A DNA stretch of 64,000 nucleotides, from contig CAVSEP010000007.1 in NCBI GenBank assembly GCA_963726995.1, positions 496,001 through 560,000 of the forward strand, read 5' to 3'. Below, in pieces: positions 1 to 8,714 of the stretch (position 1 is the stretch's first letter; each line of letters opens with the position of its first letter). The DNA is from DAIDKA01 sp963726995 (lineage in GTDB: Bacteria > Pseudomonadota > Gammaproteobacteria > Steroidobacterales > Steroidobacteraceae). The notes under the pieces were generated by a model, which saw only the letters and a program-made list of their open reading frames with translations, was not told where the DNA came from and did no database searches. A program made the translations under genes and the position numbers.

Positions 1-2
1 AC

Positions 3-260
3 CTGTTGCTCTACGCGCTCATGTTCGTCATCCCCATCATTGGCGTCGTGACCTTCATCTGGCACGGCCGCGTCTTCGACTTTGGCCTGTTCCAGATCAA
101 TCCGGGTATTCCCAGGAACCGGGCCATCTTTCATCCCACCGAAGATGTCCATGGCTACCTGGCCTATGCCCTGTTCGCGCTGGCCGGCCTGCACGCCGCA
201 GCGGCGCTCTACCACCATCTGGTCCGACGCGACGACGTATTGAGGCGCATGGCGCCTTAG
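3..260 (+). CDS. Cytochrome b561 family protein, C-terminal part
   Basis: The 5' end lies outside the window; the frame is open from the first bases to a TAG stop. The visible 85 or so residues hold two hydrophobic segments and a histidine-rich second helix (HGYLAYALFALAGLH followed by YHHLVRRDDVLRRM), which is the typical C-terminus of the CybB/b561 family, membrane di-haem proteins moving electrons between quinol and periplasmic acceptors. It converges on the minus-strand redox operon downstream, so it is not obviously co-transcribed with it. Only the C-terminus can be judged. Confidence 0.75.
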   Translation: MLLYALMFVIPIIGVVTFIWHGRVFDFGLFQINPGIPRNRAIFHPTEDVHGYLAYALFALAGLHAAAALYHHLVRRDDVLRRMAP

Positions 261-280
261 TTAACTGCGCAGCCCCTCCC

Positions 281-946
281 TCAATAGAATCCGGGAATTA
301 GTCTCGCCGTGCGGGCTGCGTAGGCGCGGTACGCCGGAAAGGTCTGCGACAGGATCAGTTCTTCGAAATGCATTCGCGGAAACTGCGCGGCCACGCCGAC
401 GCCAAAGACCAGGAACGCCCAGGGTTGCTGATACTGGAACATGACCCCTAAGTTGACGATCTGTTCCGCCAGAAAGAGTGGGTGCCGGATGAAGCGGTAG
501 GGACCGCTGACGATCAGGGCTCGGGCCTGCGGTGTCACGCTGAAGGAGCGGCCCAGCCAGGCCAGGGACAAGGCAGCCGCGAGTGTGCCGATGAGCACGA
601 TGATGGACGACATCAAATCCGTCTGCGCATGCGGGCCCGCGGCGGGCAGCGCCAGGAACAGCAGTGTGGAATTGCCCCCGAGGAGCGCAATGATGCGGGG
701 CCACCAGGCCTGCAATTTCGCCACCGGCAGCCTGCGAACGAGGAATAGCACCACCTGCAGGGCCGCGAACAGGGCGCCGGCAATCTTGGTGGCCACCGAC
801 AACACAAGTTGGCTCGAATAAGGATACGCGCCTACTTCGTTGCGAATCTTCAGTGCGAAGCCGGCCACGGCAAAGACCAGCAGAATGATGAGCGGCAGCG
901 CGGCCGCAAGATCATACAGCCGCGCCTTGGCAGTCAGCGAACGCAC
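281..946 (-). CDS. Isoprenylcysteine carboxyl methyltransferase-like membrane protein
   Basis: A 221-residue protein with about five hydrophobic segments. The C-terminal half carries the signature of the ICMT/PEMT-type membrane methyltransferases: GPYRFIRHPLFLAE (SAM-binding region), then EELIL and FPAYRAYAARTARLIPGFY at the extreme C-terminus. Bacterial members methylate small or membrane substrates that are mostly unknown; no substrate can be named here. The likely start is GTG at 946, which lies 13 bases inside the end of the apbE gene, so it is probably translationally coupled as the last gene of the TlpA/DUF4266/DUF3570/ApbE operon. Confidence 0.75.
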   Translation of the reverse strand: MRSLTAKARLYDLAAALPLIILLVFAVAGFALKIRNEVGAYPYSSQLVLSVATKIAGALFAALQVVLFLVRRLPVAKLQAWWPRIIALLGGNSTLLFLALPAAGPHAQTDLMSSIIVLIGTLAAALSLAWLGRSFSVTPQARALIVSGPYRFIRHPLFLAEQIVNLGVMFQYQQPWAFLVFGVGVAAQFPRMHFEELILSQTFPAYRAYAARTARLIPGFY

Positions 947-1809
947 CAGGCCCGGACCTGTTCTTCGCGAAGAAACGCTTCCGCATTCTCGCCACGCAGC
1001 AGCGCCAGCTTGGCCAGCAGACCCGCCTCGGTACAGGTGGGTGCGTGCACGGTCACCGAACGCGGCGCGCCGGTTATTGGCCAGCCGGAACGCGGATCCA
1101 GAACATGGCCGTAGCGAACCCCCTGGTGCTTGACGTAACGGTAGGTGTCGCCGCTGGTGGCCAGGGCGCCCTGGCTGAGGTCCAGCAGGCCTGAGGTGGC
1201 GCCCGCCTCATCCACATCGGCAATGGCCACATGCCAGGGGCTGCCGTCCCGCCTGGGGCCCGAGACCCTGAGGTCGCCTCCGAAGTTGACCAGCAGCGGC
1301 GCTTGCGCCTGCGCCCCGGCGAGCAGCAGTGCGCGATCCACCGCGTATTCCTTGCCGATGCCGCCCAGGTCGATCTCCATGCCCGCGGGCAACGTCAGCA
1401 TCGGCCGGACCCAGGAGACCCGATGCCAGCCCACGAATTGGAGGACCTGCTGCACTTCGGCGGGCGCCGGCGGCGCGCTTGCGCCATCAAAGCGCCACAC
1501 CCGGCGCAGGGCGCCCGAAGTGATGTCGAACAGACCGTCACTCAACTGGTAGCAGGTCACTGCATAGTCGATGAGATCCGCGGACTCGGCATCGAGCTCC
1601 ACTTCCCGGCCGCCGCTTTGGTTGATCGTGGTGACTACGCTTGGGCGGTACCGCGAATATTTCGCCTCGATTCGCAGGGCCTCCTGCTTCGCGGCTTCCG
1701 CGGCTCGCGCGCCGCTTTCAGCATCGGCGCTGTCGACCAGGACCACGCAGGGGCTGGCCATGGCCTGGAACTGCGTGGTGAAGTCCTTGTTGAGGGTGCC
1801 CGGTGCCAT
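934..1809 (-). CDS. apbE: FAD:protein FMN transferase (ApbE family)
   Basis: ApbE enzymes use FAD to attach FMN covalently to Thr/Ser of target proteins. Family hallmarks: EIDLGGIGKEYAVD (145-158), NFGGDLR (175-181), ALATSGDTYRY (215-225) and GHVLDPRSGWP (234-244). Length (291 aa) is slightly short because there is no export signal: the N-terminus runs straight into the fold, whereas many Gram-negative ApbE proteins are exported lipoproteins. It starts 3 bases after the stop of the DUF3570 gene. No classical flavinylation target (NqrC/RnfG or FMN-bind domain) is visible in this window, so the substrate is either a neighbour or encoded elsewhere. Confidence 0.93.
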   Translation of the reverse strand: MAPGTLNKDFTTQFQAMASPCVVLVDSADAESGARAAEAAKQEALRIEAKYSRYRPSVVTTINQSGGREVELDAESADLIDYAVTCYQLSDGLFDITSGALRRVWRFDGASAPPAPAEVQQVLQFVGWHRVSWVRPMLTLPAGMEIDLGGIGKEYAVDRALLLAGAQAQAPLLVNFGGDLRVSGPRRDGSPWHVAIADVDEAGATSGLLDLSQGALATSGDTYRYVKHQGVRYGHVLDPRSGWPITGAPRSVTVHAPTCTEAGLLAKLALLRGENAEAFLREEQVRAWCVR

Positions 1810-1812
1810 GTC

Positions 1813-3189
1813 CTAGAAAGCATAACTGTATCCGAGCAGCAACGTGACGGCGGTCAGGGCCGGGAACAGGTTCTGCTGCCGCAATTGGCCGACGGCGAAA
1901 GCCGGGAACCCGTCGCCCCGCTGGTCATAATATTCAACCCGGATGCTGAATTCGGAAGCCTCGTCCACGGGCATCCCGAACTTCAGGCCGTAGGTCAGCG
2001 CATGAAATTTCGCCAGACGCGTGTCCGCCGAGGCGAATTGCGGCAGCGGCTGGCCGTTCACCAGGTAGTAGTCGAAGAAGTTGGCCGCGCCCTGCTCGTA
2101 GTAGCGTGCGTGAGGCTCAAGATAGGCGCTGCCGGGCAGCATGTATCGATAGCGAAGATCCGCGGTAACGGACTTGATGCCCCAGTCATCCTTGTAGCCG
2201 CGCAGGTCGAACTCAACGACATCATTGGATAAATGGACCTTGTTCTCCAGATACAGGCTCTGCTTGTGGCGCGAATCCGGACGGCTCTCGTACAACTGGG
2301 AAGTCGGTTGCCCGCTGACCGGGTCGACAAGCGAGATGATCTTGTAGGGATCATTCTGGTAGCCATGACTGGTCGAGTAGGAGTAGCTCAAGGATGTGAG
2401 CCAGCGGCGAGTCATGACCTGGGTCAGTCCGAGCACGGCGTCGACCTCACTGCGACTGGCTGGCGGTCCTTTCCAGTCCCCGCTCATGGCGGTCAACGCA
2501 GTTGGCGTTCCGCCAAGCGGAAAGGAGCTATCAGACTCGTAGTTCACCCCGGCGTTGAGCGTGGTGTTGTGTTGGTTGAGGTCCTTGGAAATGCCGAAAT
2601 TGGCGCTGAGCGCGCGATAGTCGTGCTCCTTGGAGAAGGCCACTCCGCCGTCCAAGGTCACCCCGGCGCCTACGATCTGCTGCCAACCGACGTGTCCCGC
2701 GTAGCGCAAATCCTTGAAGGAGGTGTCCAGCGGATAGGTGTTCGCCGGTACGATCCGGGTCGCAGACAGGGTCTGGGTCGTAGCTCCAGTTGCCGGCGGG
2801 ACCAGCGTCACCACGGAGCCGCCCGAGGCAGTGGTGACCGTCACGGGAGTTCCCAGCGGAATGACCTTGTAGGGACGAATATAGGACTGCGGCAGTGTCG
2901 ATGGCACCGCACCCAGTGGCGTGGGTCCGGTGACCGAATCCACCGTAAAGCCCAGCGTCAGTATGCTGTCTTCGTCGATCTGTTGAGTCAGGTTGATGTC
3001 CGGCTCAATCGCCCGGACCCGGCCGTTCTCGTGGTAGTACAGCAGGCCCGTGTCAATGGTGGTGGTCGGGACATCGGCCGGGGGCTCCTGCGCATTCGCG
3101 TGAGCTCCGGCAAGCAAGCCGGTTGCCGCCGTGGCCAGCATGCGCCGCAGACTGGTCCTGGTGGGCGGGGTTCCCATTTTCAATTGCAT
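1813..3189 (-). CDS. DUF3570 family outer-membrane-type protein
   Basis: A 458-residue secreted protein: Arg-rich N-terminus, hydrophobic core and an AHANA-type cleavage site near residue 34, followed by alternating aromatic/polar strands and a C-terminal aromatic residue (SYAF-stop), as in outer-membrane beta-barrels. The YYHENGRV beginning and overall pattern match DUF3570, which habitually sits beside a DUF4266 lipoprotein, a thioredoxin and ApbE, as here. The ATG at 3189 overlaps the end of the DUF4266 gene; an internal ATG at 3177 is an alternative start. Function is unknown; a porin- or receptor-like role in an extracytoplasmic redox system is inference. Confidence 0.8.
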   Translation of the reverse strand: MQLKMGTPPTRTSLRRMLATAATGLLAGAHANAQEPPADVPTTTIDTGLLYYHENGRVRAIEPDINLTQQIDEDSILTLGFTVDSVTGPTPLGAVPSTLPQSYIRPYKVIPLGTPVTVTTASGGSVVTLVPPATGATTQTLSATRIVPANTYPLDTSFKDLRYAGHVGWQQIVGAGVTLDGGVAFSKEHDYRALSANFGISKDLNQHNTTLNAGVNYESDSSFPLGGTPTALTAMSGDWKGPPASRSEVDAVLGLTQVMTRRWLTSLSYSYSTSHGYQNDPYKIISLVDPVSGQPTSQLYESRPDSRHKQSLYLENKVHLSNDVVEFDLRGYKDDWGIKSVTADLRYRYMLPGSAYLEPHARYYEQGAANFFDYYLVNGQPLPQFASADTRLAKFHALTYGLKFGMPVDEASEFSIRVEYYDQRGDGFPAFAVGQLRQQNLFPALTAVTLLLGYSYAF

Positions 3190-3437
3190 CCGCAGCCACC
3201 CCCCGCATAGCTGCGTCCACCACTGGCAGCTTCCTTGCTGAAGTAGATGTGGTCATCAATGGACGCCTGGAGCGGGTCCGCGTTGAGCCGCATGGACGGT
3301 TCGGCCATCAGGTCGTGCTGCCAGGGCTTGGGCCCCAGGGCCGCACAGCCACTGAGCCCCAGGAGCATCCCGGCGATCAGCAGCACCTTGAGTTCAGCGC
3401 GACGGCTCTGAGAGCAGTTGTCGAACATGTGAGTCAT
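3180..3437 (-). CDS. DUF4266 small lipoprotein with GGGCGCN tail
   Basis: An 85-residue lipoprotein. The chosen ATG (3437) has an AAGAG Shine-Dalgarno sequence 6 bases upstream and lies inside the 3' end of the thioredoxin gene; longer upstream starts in this frame would only read antisense-like basic sequence. Features: hydrophobic signal with lipobox LSGC (Cys31), then CAALGPKPWQ, then a conserved-looking DDHIYFSKEAASGG stretch and the C-terminal GGGCGCN. This matches DUF4266. The two terminal cysteines could bind metal or be redox partners of the adjacent TlpA-like thioredoxin; the Ser-Gly-rich segment is also a conceivable modification site. Both are inference. Confidence 0.8.
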   Translation of the reverse strand: MTHMFDNCSQSRRAELKVLLIAGMLLGLSGCAALGPKPWQHDLMAEPSMRLNADPLQASIDDHIYFSKEAASGGRSYAGGGCGCN

Positions 3438-3849
3438 AAACATCTCTTGTGCTGTCGGAAAATCCGACATGTTGGAAGCGGACGTGCCCGCCGCGGTCGA
3501 TGAGCACGGCGCTGGGCATCCCCGTGATGTTGAACGTCGTGGCGATGGCGCCATGGGGGTCGTAGATGATGGGAAACAGCGCAGGCGTGTCATCCAGGAA
3601 CTTCTGGGCAAGCTCCTTGGTCTGGTCCATGTTGACGCCGATGATCACCAGGTTGTCCTTGCTGAACTGGCGCGCAAGGCCGTCGAGCCACGGAAAGGAA
3701 CGCCTGCAGGGGGTGCACCAGGAAGCCCAGAAGTCCAGATAGACGACCTTGCCGCGATAGGCGCTCAAGTCCAGCCCGTCTGCGAAAGCGGGCCCGGCAA
3801 CTACGATGGCCATCACCACTCCCAGCACGCCTCGCCATGTCTTCTTCAT
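3394..3849 (-). CDS. TlpA/ResA-like thioredoxin, exported
   Basis: A 151-residue thioredoxin-fold protein with an N-terminal signal peptide (hydrophobic core ending AFA, about residue 23) and the redox motif WCTPC (44-48), plus the cis-proline segment TGMPSA. Exported TlpA-like proteins reduce disulfides or carry out thiol exchange in the periplasm. It is the first gene of the operon leading to DUF4266, DUF3570 and ApbE and overlaps the DUF4266 gene. Its likely target is the cysteine-ended DUF4266 lipoprotein (inference from co-localisation). A promoter must lie in the roughly 200-base gap upstream. Confidence 0.9.
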   Translation of the reverse strand: MKKTWRGVLGVVMAIVVAGPAFADGLDLSAYRGKVVYLDFWASWCTPCRRSFPWLDGLARQFSKDNLVIIGVNMDQTKELAQKFLDDTPALFPIIYDPHGAIATTFNITGMPSAVLIDRGGHVRFQHVGFSDSTRDVYDSHVRQLLSEPSR

Positions 3850-4051
3850 CGATAGCCCCTCAGTTCCTTATACTTTGCGGCACAAAGTTCACCGATTCGA
3901 CCGGGCTGCTCCGGGGAAGTTCTATGGCCGATATTCGCGGACCTGGCGGACGCCCATCCGAATCGGGATCGAATTCAGGAATTAAGATGCCACCAGCTGT
4001 TGAGACGTGAGGCAGGCGGCAAATCAATCGCCCGGACATCGCCGGGATTGA

Positions 4052-6379
4052 TCAATTGCCGCCTTGCAGTCGCCAGGAGAATCCGAGGTTGACACTGCGC
4101 CCGGGCCAGGAGTCCGTTGCCCAAGAGGCAGTGGCAGCGGTGAGCGGGGCAAGCTCCGCGCAGCATTCATTGCCGCGATTCGTGGCATTGGTGATCTCCA
4201 GCCATACGGAGACCTCGCCCAAGGGAGTGAACAGCGTGCGCGCGAGGTGGGCATCGAGGCTCAGATATCCGCCCCAGCGCTCGGCATTGTGTGAGCCCAA
4301 CTGAAGGTAGGCGAGGCTCTCAGGCGCCGCGGCGATCAGGTCGATTGCCGTCCGCGGCCAGCCGCTGTGCCAGCCGAGCAGGAGCGACGCCGTCGTGCGG
4401 TAGCCGTTCCACGCCAGACCCAGGTTGGCCGCATGGCGCTGATCCCAGCTGCGCGGAACATCCCCGCCCGGCAGTTCATCCAGGACCTGCGAAAGGGTAT
4501 ACGTGCCCCACAGGCTCAGCCCGGGGCCGATGGCGTGCCTCGCACTGAGCTCAATCCCGTCGCTTTCCGCGCCCACCGGCGCGATGCGGATCCGATCAGG
4601 TTGCAACTCAGGCAACAGCGTCACGACTCCAAGTGAATTGTCGTAGTAGGGACTGACGCTCGACCAATGGTCGCGATAGCCTTCGATACGCCATCGCAGG
4701 CCGTCCTCGGGTTCGTGCGCCAGCCCCGCCACGGAATGCACGGCCCGATTCGCGGGATCGGGAATCGACTGGTTTTCTGCCGCGCGATATTCATCGACCC
4801 GCTGCGCCTGGCTGAACTCGCCCCAGGAACCGTACACATGCCAGTCGGGTGCCGGGTCGTAGCGCAGGTTCAGCCGCGGCGTGAGTTGCGTGCGCACCCC
4901 GAAACCGCGGTAATCCTGGCGGTCCACCCGTACGCCGAGCTCCGCCTCGAAGGCCTGCCACTGTCTGCGCGCCGAGGCGAACAGGCCAAGACCTGTGGCG
5001 CGCGGGGACTGGTCCGAGGCGGTGCCGACCAGCGGGGATATGACGAAGCCCGGCCCCAGCAGGCCCGTGAAGGTCTCACTCTTGAGATAGTGCAGCGTCG
5101 CGCCTTCCGTATTGAACTCCGCGCCGGCATTCCAGCGCAGCCCGGCACTCGAAAGATAGGTCCATTCTGTCCGGACGGCGTAGGTCGTGAAATCGTGGTG
5201 CTCATCGAGTGAGCCATCCGCAAGACCGGTCAAGGCGAGACTGCCGGAATGGCTGTTCTGGGATTGGGTATAGGACAGCGACGTATGCGATTGCAGGGCC
5301 GGCGCGGGCGCCCAGTCCCAGACCAGCCAAGCGTATTGATCACGCGAGTGCGCGCTCGCCAGCTCATCCCGCGAGCCCTCGCGCGCCCGCGCCTGATCAT
5401 CCAGCAGCAGTGCTCCCACCGTAACGCTCGACTCCGGACCGACAATCCAGCGCACCCGCGCGAGCGCATCGAAGAACACCGGATCGACCGGGTTGGCGTC
5501 AATAGGATGCAACACATCGGTCTCGCTGGGACTGCGCCGTATTGAGGCCAGCCACTCGATCGGCCATTGATCCGGGTGTCCCGCGCCGGACAGATCCACA
5601 CCCAGACGGCTCGCATCGGCGCGCAGGTCATAGCCCGCGGGCACGGTTCTCGGCGCCACATCGATGACGCCGGCGGTACTGTTGCCATAGCGCACGGGAA
5701 ATCCGCCCGAGTAGATGTCGATGCGTCCCACGTCGGCGGGCAGAAACGGGCTGAGCAGGCTCTCGAAGGCCCGGAAATGAAACGGATTGGTGAGTGTCAC
5801 CTCATCGAAGCGGAACAGCACCTCATCGGCCGTGCCGCCGCGAATGTAAGGACGGGCGGAATAGGTGCTTGCCACCCCAGGCGCGGCGCGCACCGCGCGC
5901 AAGGCATCATTCTGGGTGCCGGAAATGTGCTCGATGGCGCGCTCGTCCAGGGCCGCCGGTTCGCCATTGGCGTCACTCTCAAAGGCGTAGTGACTGGCGA
6001 ATACAACGACCTCCTCGGGCAAGGATGAGGCGCTGCCGGCCGGCGCGGCGCCCGCCTGCGCAGCGTCCCCGGAGCCGTGAACGGGCGCGCTGCGGGTGAC
6101 CACGAAGTGGTGATCATCGGTCCGCTTCAGCTGCAGGTTGTTGGCGGCCAGCGCCTCCTGAACCTGAGTGAGAAGCGTTCCGGCACCGCTGGATGCCGGA
6201 GCCGTCAGGGTGGATGGCACCAGATCCGAGCTGAAGAGCACGTCCACACCCGTGGCGGTGAGAGCACGCAGCAACTCAACGACCGCGATGCGTGGCGCCT
6301 GCGCGCCGGCTGCCACCGTCCAGTACACGGCCAGCGCAAGTGCGGGCGATCTAAGGCGGCGACCCGTGAGCGGCCGCAC
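4052..6379 (-). CDS. TonB-dependent receptor with N-terminal STN signalling domain
   Basis: A 775-residue outer-membrane receptor. After the signal peptide comes an STN domain (about residues 30-90, LLRALTATGVDVLFSSDLV onward) of the type that contacts an anti-sigma factor, then the plug (RAAPGVASTYSARPYIRGG, VTLTNPFHFRAFESL, VRYGNSTAGVID) and a long barrel ending FSWRLQGGN. The start is GTG. It lies directly downstream of fecR and an ECF sigma factor in the same direction, so it should transduce ligand presence to that pair. The ligand cannot be read from the sequence; ferric chelates or plant-derived oligomers are typical for such trios. Confidence 0.9.
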   Translation of the reverse strand: MRPLTGRRLRSPALALAVYWTVAAGAQAPRIAVVELLRALTATGVDVLFSSDLVPSTLTAPASSGAGTLLTQVQEALAANNLQLKRTDDHHFVVTRSAPVHGSGDAAQAGAAPAGSASSLPEEVVVFASHYAFESDANGEPAALDERAIEHISGTQNDALRAVRAAPGVASTYSARPYIRGGTADEVLFRFDEVTLTNPFHFRAFESLLSPFLPADVGRIDIYSGGFPVRYGNSTAGVIDVAPRTVPAGYDLRADASRLGVDLSGAGHPDQWPIEWLASIRRSPSETDVLHPIDANPVDPVFFDALARVRWIVGPESSVTVGALLLDDQARAREGSRDELASAHSRDQYAWLVWDWAPAPALQSHTSLSYTQSQNSHSGSLALTGLADGSLDEHHDFTTYAVRTEWTYLSSAGLRWNAGAEFNTEGATLHYLKSETFTGLLGPGFVISPLVGTASDQSPRATGLGLFASARRQWQAFEAELGVRVDRQDYRGFGVRTQLTPRLNLRYDPAPDWHVYGSWGEFSQAQRVDEYRAAENQSIPDPANRAVHSVAGLAHEPEDGLRWRIEGYRDHWSSVSPYYDNSLGVVTLLPELQPDRIRIAPVGAESDGIELSARHAIGPGLSLWGTYTLSQVLDELPGGDVPRSWDQRHAANLGLAWNGYRTTASLLLGWHSGWPRTAIDLIAAAPESLAYLQLGSHNAERWGGYLSLDAHLARTLFTPLGEVSVWLEITNATNRGNECCAELAPLTAATASWATDSWPGRSVNLGFSWRLQGGN

Positions 6380-6412
6380 TGCTTAAGAGCGCACTCGGAA
6401 AACCCCTCCGAT

Positions 6413-7435
6413 TCATTGATTGGAGTGTACCCGAATCACCCCGTCGGCCAACTCATACGTCAGGGAGGTACTGGAGAGGACTTCTGCCAAGGCATCCAAA
6501 GTGGCCGGACTGTGAATCGCCCCGTGCAGTATCGTGTGCTGCGCACTCTCGCGGGCCCGCACGTCGGCAAACACCACCGGTCGACCCAATTCACGACTGA
6601 TCCACTGCAGGTAGTCATCAAGCGTACGGCCCTCGACGGCAAATTCAGGCGCCAGTGCCGCGGTCCATTGCCAGTCGCTGCCATAGGTGGGCACCGGCTG
6701 GCGCGTGACCTGTCCATCGGAGGTGGTCAGCAGTTGCGTACCGGCCGAAGCCAGCTGTACGCCGCTGGCGCCGGAGAAGCGCACCTGCCCTTCCCGGACG
6801 CGGATACGCACGATCTGATCGTTGCTTACGACCTCGAATTCGGTGCCGAGGTGTTCGACCAGGCCCGCCCGGGTTGCCACCCGCAGCCTGGCCGAATTGG
6901 ACAGACCGACGGGCTTGTCCACGTAGATGGCACCGCGCTCGAGCTGCAGCTGCGAGGCGGTTTCCATCCCGATGACGCTGCCTGCAGCGATTCGCAGGGT
7001 GCCGCCCTGCGTCAGCAGGATCAGGGCGGCGCCGCGAGTCGTAAAGTGATCCCCCACGCGCACGGCATCCCCGACGGCGAGGGTACGGTGCCTGAAGAAG
7101 GGTTCCGCGACTTCGATGGTCCCGTCGCGCATGGGCGCCAAAGAACCGATCATTTCCCGTTCATCCCGGGGTTGCGCGCCAACGAACAGGCCCACCGCTA
7201 TGGCAAGCACGCACGCTGCGGCGGCAACCCCCGCCCAAGCCACCCAATGGCGCGCGGCCCGTCGGTTTGTGGGCGGCACCGCGGTCCTGGGTGTCGCTTC
7301 CCAGGCCTCCTGAACGGCCGCGCGCACCCGATTGAGTGCCGCGGAATCCAAGGGACGCGCGGCCAGCTGAGTCGCCAGGAGCTGCTCCAGGGCGACAGTG
7401 CCGGCCTCGGGATTTGGCTCTCGGGTATCGCTCAT
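6413..7435 (-). CDS. FecR family anti-sigma/sigma regulator
   Basis: A 340-residue FecR-type inner-membrane regulator: cytoplasmic N-terminal segment with a W-rich region (VAWAGVAAAACVLAIAVGLFVG is the single membrane helix, about residues 70-91), FecR domain (GSVIGMETASQLQLERGAIYV through GTEFEV), and a C-terminal STN-contacting segment (TLDDYLQWISRELGRPVVFAD). It controls the co-encoded ECF sigma factor in response to the STN receptor downstream. Its ATG overlaps the sigma gene stop (ATGA), so the two are translationally coupled. Confidence 0.92.
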   Translation of the reverse strand: MSDTREPNPEAGTVALEQLLATQLAARPLDSAALNRVRAAVQEAWEATPRTAVPPTNRRAARHWVAWAGVAAAACVLAIAVGLFVGAQPRDEREMIGSLAPMRDGTIEVAEPFFRHRTLAVGDAVRVGDHFTTRGAALILLTQGGTLRIAAGSVIGMETASQLQLERGAIYVDKPVGLSNSARLRVATRAGLVEHLGTEFEVVSNDQIVRIRVREGQVRFSGASGVQLASAGTQLLTTSDGQVTRQPVPTYGSDWQWTAALAPEFAVEGRTLDDYLQWISRELGRPVVFADVRARESAQHTILHGAIHSPATLDALAEVLSSTSLTYELADGVIRVHSNQ

Positions 7436-8046
7436 AGCGGTGATGTTCCGCTCAAGCTACCCATGCCGCCGGCGGCCTTGGTCCAGTGCTCACGAAAGGC
7501 CTTGCGCGCACGCGACAACAGCGACTGCGTGGCAATGGTGGTAATCCCTAGCAGCGTGGCGATTTCCTCGACCGGCAAACCGTCGCCGTACTTGGCCTCC
7601 AGGGCCTGCGCATAGGTGGGCGGCAACCGGTCCAACACCTGGACCACTGCCGCGCGGTGCTGTGCCGACTCCAGTCGCGCCGCCGGCTCCAGGTGTCGCG
7701 GGGCTCGCAGCGCCGCCACGGCGGCCCGCGCGCCGGGATCGAAGAGACTGTGATGAACCGGCCGGCGTGCGGACTTGCGGATGGTGTCGGCCAGCTCATG
7801 GCGACAGATCTCGCACAGCCAGGTGAATAGCGCGGACTCGCCGCGGAAGCTGGCCAGATGCCGGACGGCCTTGATCAAGGAATTCTGCACAACGTCTTCC
7901 AAAATAGCCCCGTCGAGTCCCGAGCGACGCGCGGCAAAGGCCGCGAGGCGCTGCGCACTGGCACCAAAAAAGGCGTCAAAGGCACGCTGATCTCCCGCGA
8001 GCATTCGTGCTACCAGATCTCGATCCGCCTCATACACCTTAAGCAT
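7432..8046 (-). CDS. ECF-type RNA polymerase sigma factor
   Basis: From the chosen ATG the protein is 204 residues: sigma region 2 (DLVARMLAGDQRAFDAFF, EDVVQNSLIKAVRHLASFRGESALFTWLCEICRHE) and region 4 (LPPTYAQALEAKYGDGLPVEEIATLLGITTIATQSLLSRARKAFRE), typical of FecI-like factors. An upstream in-frame extension to 8178 reads Arg-rich sequence without sigma similarity and was rejected; the ATG at 8046 is preceded by a GGGAGGG that is unusually close. First gene of the sigma-fecR-receptor operon. It presumably drives the receptor gene and possibly its own operon. Confidence 0.9.
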   Translation of the reverse strand: MLKVYEADRDLVARMLAGDQRAFDAFFGASAQRLAAFAARRSGLDGAILEDVVQNSLIKAVRHLASFRGESALFTWLCEICRHELADTIRKSARRPVHHSLFDPGARAAVAALRAPRHLEPAARLESAQHRAAVVQVLDRLPPTYAQALEAKYGDGLPVEEIATLLGITTIATQSLLSRARKAFREHWTKAAGGMGSLSGTSPL

Positions 8047-8195
8047 CCCTCCCGACCAGGCCTCGGCCTGACAGGGTCGGAAGATTAGACGGCGCAAGGC
8101 GCGCAAATCAATTACCAAACGACCCCATTTCCCGCGATATCGCCTGCCGCGGGAGCGATTGATCCGGCGGTCCGGCAACGTCCAAGAGTCTTGGA

Positions 8196-8633
8196 GTGTC
8201 CGAAACAGTCATAATGACGAAGCAAGCCAACGCGGCCGAAGCGCCGTTCAATGTATTCATGCTGTTGAAGCTGGCACCGGAATGGATGGCGTTGAGCGTT
8301 GCGCACCGCGGGACATTGGCCCGCGAGCAGCTCGCGCCAGTCCTGAAGCAACACGGTGCAAGGGTCTCACTGCGCTGTTTCGACGCGCAGTTCTGCCCGG
8401 CTCGCATCACGGACCTGTGGATATGGAGTGTCGCGGATGCCCGCGCATTCCATGGCCTGATGCAGGAGCTGCGCGCAAATCCGTTCTGGAGCCGCTACGT
8501 CTCTGTGGTGGAGATTCTGGCCGGCGTGAACGAGGCCTTTGCCAGGGACTACTATCGTGAGGTCCTGCCCCCCTGGGTTGATCCGGCTGCCGCTGACCGC
8601 GGCGCTGGAATCATGATGCAGGATGTGGCCTGA
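8196..8633 (+). CDS. Darcynin-like protein of unknown function
   Basis: A 145-residue cytosolic protein. The sequence (FMLLKLAPEWMALSVAHR, LRCFDAQFCPARITDLWIWSVAD, NPFWSRYVSVVEILAGVNEAFARDYY) resembles the darcynin family, a small alpha/beta family without established biochemical role. The GTG start has an AAGAG about 7 bases upstream; an ATG at 8214 is an alternative. It is transcribed divergently from the sigma factor gene and converges on the DUF4382 lipoprotein gene with a hairpin between. Family assignment is by memory of motif pattern. Confidence 0.6.
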   Translation: MSETVIMTKQANAAEAPFNVFMLLKLAPEWMALSVAHRGTLAREQLAPVLKQHGARVSLRCFDAQFCPARITDLWIWSVADARAFHGLMQELRANPFWSRYVSVVEILAGVNEAFARDYYREVLPPWVDPAAADRGAGIMMQDVA

Positions 8634-8675
8634 CGAACAGCGCCAGTCACCGCCCTTCCCCCTCGACGGGCAAGC

Positions 8676-8700
8676 CGGCGGGGCCGCGAGGGCCCCGCCG
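8676..8700. terminator. GC-rich hairpin between convergent genes
   Basis: A perfect 10-bp inverted repeat (CGGCGGGGCC / GGCCCCGCCG) with a 5-base loop lies in the 81-base gap between two convergent genes. There is no T-tract on either side, so it is a terminator-like stem rather than a textbook rho-independent terminator. Confidence 0.5.
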
Positions 8701-8714
8701 CTGGCCGCAGGCCC

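Noticed and set aside
8047..8178. N-terminal extension of the ECF sigma factor
   Set aside because: The extra 44 residues are Arg-rich, have no sigma-domain similarity and occupy the divergent promoter region; the ATG at 8046 gives a normal FecI-like length.
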